Source of the DNA: Pisaster brevispinus
Taxonomy: Eukaryota > Echinodermata > Asteroidea > Forcipulatida > Asteriidae
Direction: 5' to 3'
DNA: 64,000 bases
NCBI GenBank assembly: GCA_023634235.1
Contig: JAMKCF010000001.1
Coordinates: 7,380,758 to 7,444,757 of the forward strand
Every line of letters starts with the position of its first letter. Within the stretch, counting starts at the first letter, position 1. Below the pieces are notes generated by a model, which did not search any database, was not told where the DNA came from, and saw only the letters and a list, made by a program, of their open reading frames with translations. The translations under genes and the position numbers were made by a program. This document shows positions 57,576-64,000 of this stretch, piece after piece.

Positions 57576-58931
57576 GTAAGGGTCTTGCTTCTGCAATTTT
57601 ATCAAATTTATGTGCCAAGAACCAGGCCTTTATAAATTTTCACCTGTACTGGTAGTCTGTATTTTTAGGAAATGTGTATGCATACCGAACAAAATATTTC
57701 TGGCTTTTGGACTGAGTGAAAGTATTTGAAAAGTTAGAAAAAAAATAGTGGTAATTATTTAAATTGTTTTTTTTTTTTATACAATGCGTATAATTTCTTT
57801 ATATGTATGTTTTTGCAATGATAACAAATTCAGTAGGGGGTTTTCTGTTGCGCAAAGTGTGCTTAATAAAAGTTTCTTACTGCCAATAAATGCATATTCA
57901 GAGACATTTTCTTGCCAAATTTCAAATGAATGTCAATGCAGTATATAATTTTCTTCAAGGGTTGTTATTTGTAATGACTGTACCGTTTGTTGTACCATGG
58001 AGCTATAAACTAGGAGTTAGCACGAAAGCTTCCCTGACCTTAATCCAATTAACTCCCGAAACCAGCCCCATAGAGAATGTACAGCGACCGCCCGCAGATT
58101 TTACGACCAGTGTTGCCTTTGTATGCAATGATCGCCACCGCTGTTCTCTGGTAACCCATGCACTCGTTGCGCACGGAACGTTTCGCTGCTTCAACCAGCC
58201 ATAGAAGACGGGCAGTTTGTGCACATGCGCAGTTCTCCATAGTACATTTTGTGTGGAACGTGGTACATTCACATGATGCGCACAAAAGTTTTGATTCTGG
58301 TGGTGTTTTTCCTGTGAAAATTGGTCAATTCTTCGGTAAGTTATGCATTTTTGACAATAAAGGGAGGTCCTAAGTAATTATTAAATATGAATGTTTGTAT
58401 TATAGTCATAGCTGATTAATTAATTAATCAATTAATTAATTAATTAGCAAGCTTGCTTGCTTGCTTGCTTGTTTCGTTTGTTTTGTTTGTTTATTTATTT
58501 ATATGGTTTTAAACTCGCACAAAACTCTGAAATGATCAGTTTATAAAGATAAAAGTAGAAATTTGTGAACAGATGTTTGGGGTATTTTATTTTAAAAATT
58601 GTATCACTCAGTATTTTCAGTGAAGACTGCTGTATTTTTCAGGCATGATTTTACCTTTTTGATATCAAACCGTGCTCTATATCAAAGCATGATTATTGAC
58701 CATGATTTTTTAAAAATGTTATCGTTACATATACAAAACGGAGTATTAAAAAAATTGGGGCAAATTCTTTGTCCTTTAATTTGGTGCATTTTTTTAAAAA
58801 CAAGATCATGGAAAGCACAAGTGATGTAGTATTATTACTATAATTAATAAAAACCACTACAACTCAGACATTAAGTGCATCAAACAAACAGAACTTAACA
58901 GGTTTTTTAATATATCCTTTTTGTTTTCCTT
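57576..58931. other. Unassigned region with compound microsatellite
   Basis: No further exon recognised. At 58416-58503 runs of (TTAA/AATT), then (TTGC)n, then TTTG/TTTA repeats form a compound microsatellite. Confidence 0.5.
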
Positions 58932-59900
58932 TGTCGACTGTGTGGAGAAAGAAAGGCTGTTGAAGCTGGCAGAACCCCACATGCAAAAGAAAAGTATGCG
59001 TCGCTCATTCAAAAAGCCTTTGGAGAAGACGTCAGCAGAGAAGATGAGAAAGTTCATCCTCCATTTGTGTGCCACAGCTGCACCAAAAAGCTGAGTCGGT
59101 GGTGGTCATGTGCCAAGTTGAAGAAGAAGGCGCGTTTATCCGTCAAGCTCACCTCATTTAATGAAATACACTCCTGTGAGTTTTGTAGGGAGAAGAATCA
59201 GGTTGATGTTCTACAATGTAACCTTAGTCATTTGTTTGCATTGTTCATGTTTTCGGCATGTTGACTTGGCTTGTGGAAGAGAAGTTGCAACTGATGAGGT
59301 TGGGTCATCATGGTCGGCCAGAGGTGTTTGTGAACATTTTCCGTAATGCATCATGGAATGTCATGGTTTGTGGGTTGGATATGGTCAGGGAGTGTGGCAT
59401 TTTTAGTTGTATGAATGAGAATGCATTAAAACAATTCCTGGAAATTCTCATGTCACACAACACATGTAGAAGGAGCGATGACTTTCAGGAGCTTGTAAAA
59501 GTGAAGGAAGGGCCTAGTGGTCAAATTCCAGTAACAATTACTGGGCGAGATGTCTACCAGACTCATCCTACCTGCACAATTAGACACGAGATGTGTAGTC
59601 TTCTGGTGGAAAAACCACTAGATCGATGTAAAGTATGCAGAGTGGATCGCACAGATCTTCGATCGGCTGCCTTAAAACTGAAGAAGATGCATGAAACATC
59701 CGTTGCAGCTCAACCAACCACTCGCAATGACCTCATGACTCATGATCAACTGAAAAAAGCTTCAAAACTACAAAGTGAAAAACGGGTACTTAAACAGAAG
59801 AACAGTCAACTGAAGAGCAAGTTGATGGAGATGATGAAGATGGAGAGTGCCCCTGTCTCTGTTAAACATGATAGTCTCCTTCAGGAAGTAATGGCAGAAT
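58932..59900 (+). pseudogene. Gene fragment with RAG1 N-terminal-like zinc-binding domain
   Basis: The frame from 58932 encodes CRLCGE, then YASLIQKAFGEDV, VHPPFVCHSCTKKLSRWWS and a final IHSCEFC pair (about 59167-59190). C-x2-C, HP-x3-C-H-x-C and H-x-C-x2-C in this order and spacing match the N-terminal zinc-binding region of RAG1. Mobile elements carrying this region without the RAG1 core (N-RAG-TP in molluscs) are known. After about 59258 a second part follows with GRPEVFVNIFRNASWNVM, an HPTCTIRHEMC...CKVCRVDRTDLRSA zinc-like cluster and a coiled coil. It is cut at about 59903 by a minus-strand LINE. A splice border or frameshift near 59195-59260 joins the two parts. Confidence 0.7.
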
Positions 59901-59902
59901 GT

Positions 59903-60590
59903 GATTCATTCATTCATTCATTCATAATGGTTTATTCAGACCTTGCATCGCAGCCAAAGGCTGAATTGCACATGGTTTACAGTAAAAACAACAGGATTAA
60001 TTACACAATAAAAAGTCGCCTGAAAATGCGGAAATATAATACACAGATACAACAGACATTAAAAAATTTAAACTTCGGGGTTCTAAAGCCACCTTTTAGC
60101 AAATCGTGCAACTAAAAAAGGAGCATATACTCCCATACAGTCCTAACGATCTCGCTATCAGAAACGCAACATATTCTTATACTAATTCTTATTCAAGTTG
60201 AGTATTATACAGTTTTGTTAGGTAGGGGATTGGACTATCCTGATAGCGTTTGGTCCTGCATCGCTCGGTTTTCAGTTTATTTGAGTTGCGTAGTTGCATA
60301 CCAGTTTTTTTGGCCACACCGTGGGGGCAGCCAATTCCTAAATGTACATGAGCTCATCATTTTGTTGACAAATTTGGTGCAGATTTGGTTTATTCTCTCT
60401 GTCAATGGTAAAAGATTACAAGATGTAAGGGCTACATCGTAGGTAGAATACTTTGACCCTAGGATGATCTTACAGGTGCGCTTTTGGATGCGTTCAATAC
60501 ATGTTTGCTGAGTGACAGTGATGCCAGAGTTCCATACAATTTATTTGCATTGTAAAAAGAGCCATTCTTTCAAAAAAGCATTTCGGCTAT
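59903..60590 (-). pseudogene. LINE 3' end, minus strand
   Basis: On the minus strand, WNSGITVTQQTCIERIQKRT, CKIILGSKYSTYDVALTSC and FRNWLPP (60300-60530) are the C-terminal RT boxes of a CR1/L2-type LINE. The 3' end is a (GAAT)n tail, seen as ATTCATTCATTC at 59905-59922. It inserted into the RAG1-N-like gene fragment. 5' truncated. Confidence 0.82.
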
Positions 60591-61065
60591 ACAGTGCTAT
60601 GTATTTGTAAAATATTGAAATGTGTAACTCCAACAGTAAATTTTCACTTCTTAACTGGTAAGCTTGATTTAGCCGCTTCTAAACCTTTACGCAGTCCTTT
60701 CTCTGCCTTTCTGGTGATTTTTTTGGTTTTTGCTTTCTTGATGTCCAAGTACACCCTGATGAAAGCCTTGCAACGTATTCTGACATAATAAACTAATACA
60801 GTATTAAATAGTTTCTTGGAAGTATCACCAGTCAATTTTTCTTTAATTTAAGTACACCAGTAATTTTGAACTCTTAAGTTCATTGAAATTTTGCTGAGAA
60901 GTTCCTCTTTCACATTAACACCTTGAAGTGAGTACAGCTTGTCATTTGTAAGGACTGTCTGAGTAATTTGCTCCATTGTCCTAAAAATTAGATAAACACT
61001 GTTGGATACTTAAAAGGGACCACCCCTGTTTTGAGTGTCTATCCATTGTTTTGTATACTCTAGAA
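60591..61065. other. Unassigned spacer
   Basis: No coding sequence recognised. Its last 8 bp (CTCTAGAA, 61058-61065) are the left copy of the target duplication of the following element. Confidence 0.4.
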
Positions 61066-61994
61066 TAAGCTTGGGCGGTTTTTGATTTTAGGGTCCACGG
61101 TATACCGTCGCCAAAATACCGCGGTTATCGGTATTACCGGGAACTTTTCGGATGGGGAAAAAACCCCAAAGAGTTAAAGCACAACAAACACCACGCATTG
61201 AATTGAGGCCAGACAATCATGGTTATTTAACAACAGGTTAGCGCTGAGCTTGTCTTTATCTTTTATAAGAACAAATAGATTGACTTGTTTTCAACATAAA
61301 ACTTATCAAAATAAGCTTACTGTTCGTGCAGCAGCGGTAGGAAATTCTCATGGTTGATAACTTGATGAAAATACCGCGATCTATTTTCGTTTGCATGCTG
61401 CACGCGCTGTCGGTATCTTGGTGGTACCCGCACAGCCATTTGTGCATTGCTAATGCATGTACTCGTTAACCAGCGCGCCACGATCCCGATCCGAACGTGT
61501 AACCAGGAAGTCGCGGAATGTCGGTGTTTATCAGAAACTCGCCGCTTTTTACGCTCTTTGTCGCAACTTATACAAGCTGTCGGTAGAGGGCGCACTAAAA
61601 ATGTAGCGCCCTCTTGAAGTGTTCGCTCACCCAAATGGCATTGCAAAACGTCAAGTGTGCGTTTGCTTGTGTTGTGATCGCCCGCTTACTTACAGAGATA
61701 CGGCCGTGTGCCGCCGGGGGCAGGAAACTGCTAAAAACCGCAAACAATAAACAGTATGCTCGGGATGGACAATTGGGCTTTGTATTCTCCTCATTTATGG
61801 CCTAACAGATAAGTTTTTTTATTTATTTTTTTAAATGGCTACAGCACATGCGTTCATGTTTTGTTTTTTTGGTGGTATTGAAATTGAAAACCGTGCGGGA
61901 CGGTATTTCGGTATTTCTAAAACAGCTCACGGTATTTTCGGTATTGAACAAAAATTGTAACTACTCGGTAATACCGTATAACCGCCCAAGCTTA
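61066..61994. mobile_element. hAT-type non-autonomous element (929 bp)
   Basis: Flanked by identical 8-bp CTCTAGAA at 61058-61065 and 61995-62002. Termini TAAGCTTGGGCGGTT and the inverted AACCGCCCAAGCTTA. Subterminal regions are rich in CGGTATTACCG-like palindromic motifs at both ends. 8-bp duplications indicate hAT. No transposase found inside; the minus-strand frame 61317-61646 shows no domain. Confidence 0.85.
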
Positions 61995-62093
61995 CTCTAG
62001 AAATGTTTTAGGGTTCTGTGATGAAGTGACCTGCCAGGTTAAAAGGAATCTAGAGTACACCTCTGCTGTTGCATTTTTTTGTTTCCTATATTT

Positions 62094-63777
62094 TTAAGCA
62101 ATGCAAATGGAATATATCCAGAATTGTATCGAAGCAGTTTCCTCATCTTTATCTATTTTTGTCAAAGTACTTTCCTCAACATGTATCTCATCGTAATTGT
62201 TGCGTGCCTTAATTAAATACAGAAAAACAGTCTGAATCATGTATTGATAAACAATAAGAGTTTCCTTTCCTTTGTTCAGGTTATGCAGCAATTTGTCCCA
62301 TTCCAAACTTAATTTAGTTTTTATGTGATGAAAGCTCTTCCACATGGTTTCATAGACCTCAGGCTTCAGCTTGTTGCTCATGTCACAATCTAGGATATTC
62401 CACAATGACAGGATGCATGTTAAGGAAAATTCTTGAAAATAAGGGGTGCTGATGGAGAGAAGAACTTGAGTAATTAACGCCAGTACTTGAACGAAGTTTC
62501 ATTCTCCATATTAAAGATGGGGTTGTTCTGCATGTTTCCCAGTGCTTTGGAGAAGTTAAGAACTGCACCTTTCAGTGCATCTTCCTTTGTCATCATCACA
62601 GGGGGTCTTGTCATCACTGAAAATAAAAAACATGAATAATGCAAAGTCAATAGACCAAATATTATAACCATGCTAAGATTTCAATACATTCCCCCAAAAT
62701 TTAAGTGTGCAAGTTTTAGTGGGTTTTTAATTGAACAATAATAGTTTAAAACAAAGAAAGTTGACATAAATTATAATACTCTGAATTGAGTTAACAGACT
62801 GCACTGTCAAAATATTTATCAAGATTTGTATAGACTTTAAAAAAAAAAAAGTTAACAATAAAAAGGGCGGACACAAGGCCCAAATAACCTAACAAATAAA
62901 TGGCAAGTACCAAGTATCACAAACTTGTTTACTTTAATCCAAATACTATTTTGAATGAAATTGAAGTACTTGTTGTATGAGTCTGATGATATATGAACCA
63001 AGAACATGTTGCTTTATTATTTAATATATCATGATTAGGCATGATGTATTGATTGATACTGCATGCAGTGTTTTAACTTTTAATACTGTTCTGTTCTTAA
63101 CAAGTTAGGCTAACCTTTTTCTCTACCCTTTCTTTTGTGGTTGACTTTCTCAGTGTCAGCAACAGGTCCTGTTGTATTAGTTATGGATTGTCCCTGTCCT
63201 TCAACGTCCATGGTAGTTACTCCCTCCTGAATGGTTGTTGGAGCATTTGTTGAACTTGATGGTCCTGCATCACGAAAACATAATTCATTACGATTTACAA
63301 TTACATGTTAAGTAAATGACCAACCAAGCAAGCCTTTGTCATGTTCATGCAAAAACATAAACATAAAATTTCAATGCAAACTGTTCCTATTAAATACACA
63401 AATGTTTGACGTAAAAAAAAGCAACTGCATTTCTAAATACCTTTAAGTTCGTTGTCTGTTTCCATCATTGAAGAAGTAGTGCTGGGCTTACAACGATCGC
63501 ATAGCCAAATACCTTCGGGACGCGAAAGCAAGCCCACACAACCGACGTGGAACTACTGCACCGGGCAGCTTTCACCATCACACGGGATCATGTCTTTCGA
63601 AAGCATGCCCTTGCAGATGCAGACATCGCAAGAATCATCTTCTACATCGTCATCGCTGGTCATGGGGGAAGTTTTTTTATCACTATTGTCGTCTGATACG
63701 TCCGAAAAGTCACTGAAATTGTCAAAATCAAAGTCTCTAAGACCAAATTCGTCGTTGTCTGAAACGCAACCGGCCAT
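62094..63777 (-). pseudogene. Spliced PHD-finger gene with premature stop
   Basis: Minus strand. ATG at 63777-63775 (MAGCVSDNDEF), acidic Asp/Ser region, then a PHD finger: CDVCICKGMLSKDMIPCDG, ESCPVQ, stop TAG at about 63552, FHVGCVGL, LCDRC. The stop replaces the conserved aromatic (usually Trp) of PHD fingers. Exon 1 ends at 63441, exon 2 is 63127-63264, exon 3 has its 5' border at 62616 and includes MMTKEDALKGAVLNFSKAL; all have GT-AG type borders and compatible phases. A further open stretch at 62094-62405 (LKPEVYETMWKSFHHIKTKL) probably belongs to it. I do not recognise the family beyond the PHD finger. It could also be expressed with the stop if a downstream start is used. Confidence 0.6.
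62620..63126 (-). other. Intron of the PHD-finger gene
   Basis: Lies between exon 2 and exon 3. AT-rich, no repeat or coding sequence noticed. Confidence 0.5.
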
Positions 63778-64000
63778 CTTGAATGTAACCATGGAGCTCT
63801 CTCCCGTAAAACGCGCATGCCAGTACCCACAATCCATTGCGATAATTTCTCCCAGCATTCCTCTCGGCTCGCGAGTGGCGCGTAATTTGATTCGTTTCCT
63901 GTTTATTCTTATCAAGGTTGCGGTCGTAAAACCAGTGGCGGTGGCGATCATTGTTGTTCTGATGCTGCTTTCATACCCCCTGTCATGTCCAAGAAGTACA
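63778..64000. other. Upstream region of the PHD-finger gene
   Basis: Higher GC than its surroundings, with several CpG (GGCTCGCGAGTGGCGCG at about 63866), which would fit a promoter of the minus-strand gene. The open frame continues upstream to 63951, so translation could start earlier. Confidence 0.35.

Noticed and set aside
61317..61646. Coding sequence inside the hAT-type element
   Set aside because: No hAT dimerisation or catalytic motif, and the frame is basic and Arg-rich as expected from GC-rich non-coding DNA.
58932..63777. A RAG1/RAG2-like locus
   Set aside because: Only the N-terminal zinc region resembles RAG1. No RAG1 catalytic core and no kelch repeats are visible, and the PHD finger is N-terminal in its gene.

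Overview
This window is eukaryotic, from an invertebrate animal. The evidence is GT-AG spliced exons, AT-rich intergenic DNA and a dense mix of metazoan transposable elements: CR1/L2-type LINEs, DIRS elements, Ty3/gypsy elements, a Penelope-like element, piggyBac-, hAT- and Kolobok-type DNA elements, a Tnp2/CACTA-like transposase and a RAG1 N-terminal-like domain. This combination fits marine invertebrates such as cephalochordates, hemichordates, echinoderms, cnidarians or molluscs. I cannot fix the lineage from sequence alone. I see no bacterial operon, CRISPR array, rRNA or tRNA gene. Nearly everything recognisable is mobile DNA in various stages of decay, and no conventional single-copy host gene can be named with confidence.

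Layout. 1-4040: a LINE endonuclease fragment with a 2A-like motif, abutting a decayed DIRS element (RT, RNase H, tyrosine recombinase). 4395-5332: two foldback elements. 6030-8740: a decayed copy of an unnamed multicopy invertebrate gene family. 10218-10685: a TTAA-flanked piggyBac-type MITE, with further copies at 31052 and 47833. 14270-14930: palindromic tandem repeats. 15203-19994: a complete Ty3/gypsy element with two LTRs and a GCGTG target duplication, inserted in a dispersed repeat. 20130-23790: repeats, two TTAA MITEs sharing one TTAA, and a repeated exon-like segment. 23810-24538 (minus): gag fragment. 25733-26205 (minus): Penelope-like GIY-YIG domain. 26254-29217: a multi-exon Tnp2/CACTA-like transposase pseudogene. 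31985-33185: a minisatellite.

34743-41330 is a gypsy element whose RNase H region is split by a 3.76-kb DNA transposon (36011-39771). That transposon has 46-bp inverted ends, a TTA target duplication and two divergent genes: a BEN-domain protein and a DDE-like protein. I consider it the best candidate for an undescribed system. 42251-45330 (minus): a second DIRS element with a 330-bp triplication. 45540-46416: a LINE 3' end. 46463-49275: another gypsy element, interrupted by the third TTAA MITE and then by an 11-bp satellite of about 245 units (49291-51983). The flanks of the satellite carry the same AAGCAGTC motif, direct on the left and inverted on the right.

53640-57575: a THAP plus DDE (Kolobok-like) transposase gene whose splice sites are preserved but whose frame is broken. 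58932-59900: a gene fragment with a RAG1 N-terminal-like zinc-binding domain, cut by a minus-strand LINE. 61066-61994: a hAT-type element with an 8-bp target duplication. 62094-63777 (minus): a spliced PHD-finger gene with a premature stop.

The genes do not form a pathway. The logic of the window is nested insertion, and several insertions can be ordered in time from intact target duplications and reading frames that continue across the insertion.
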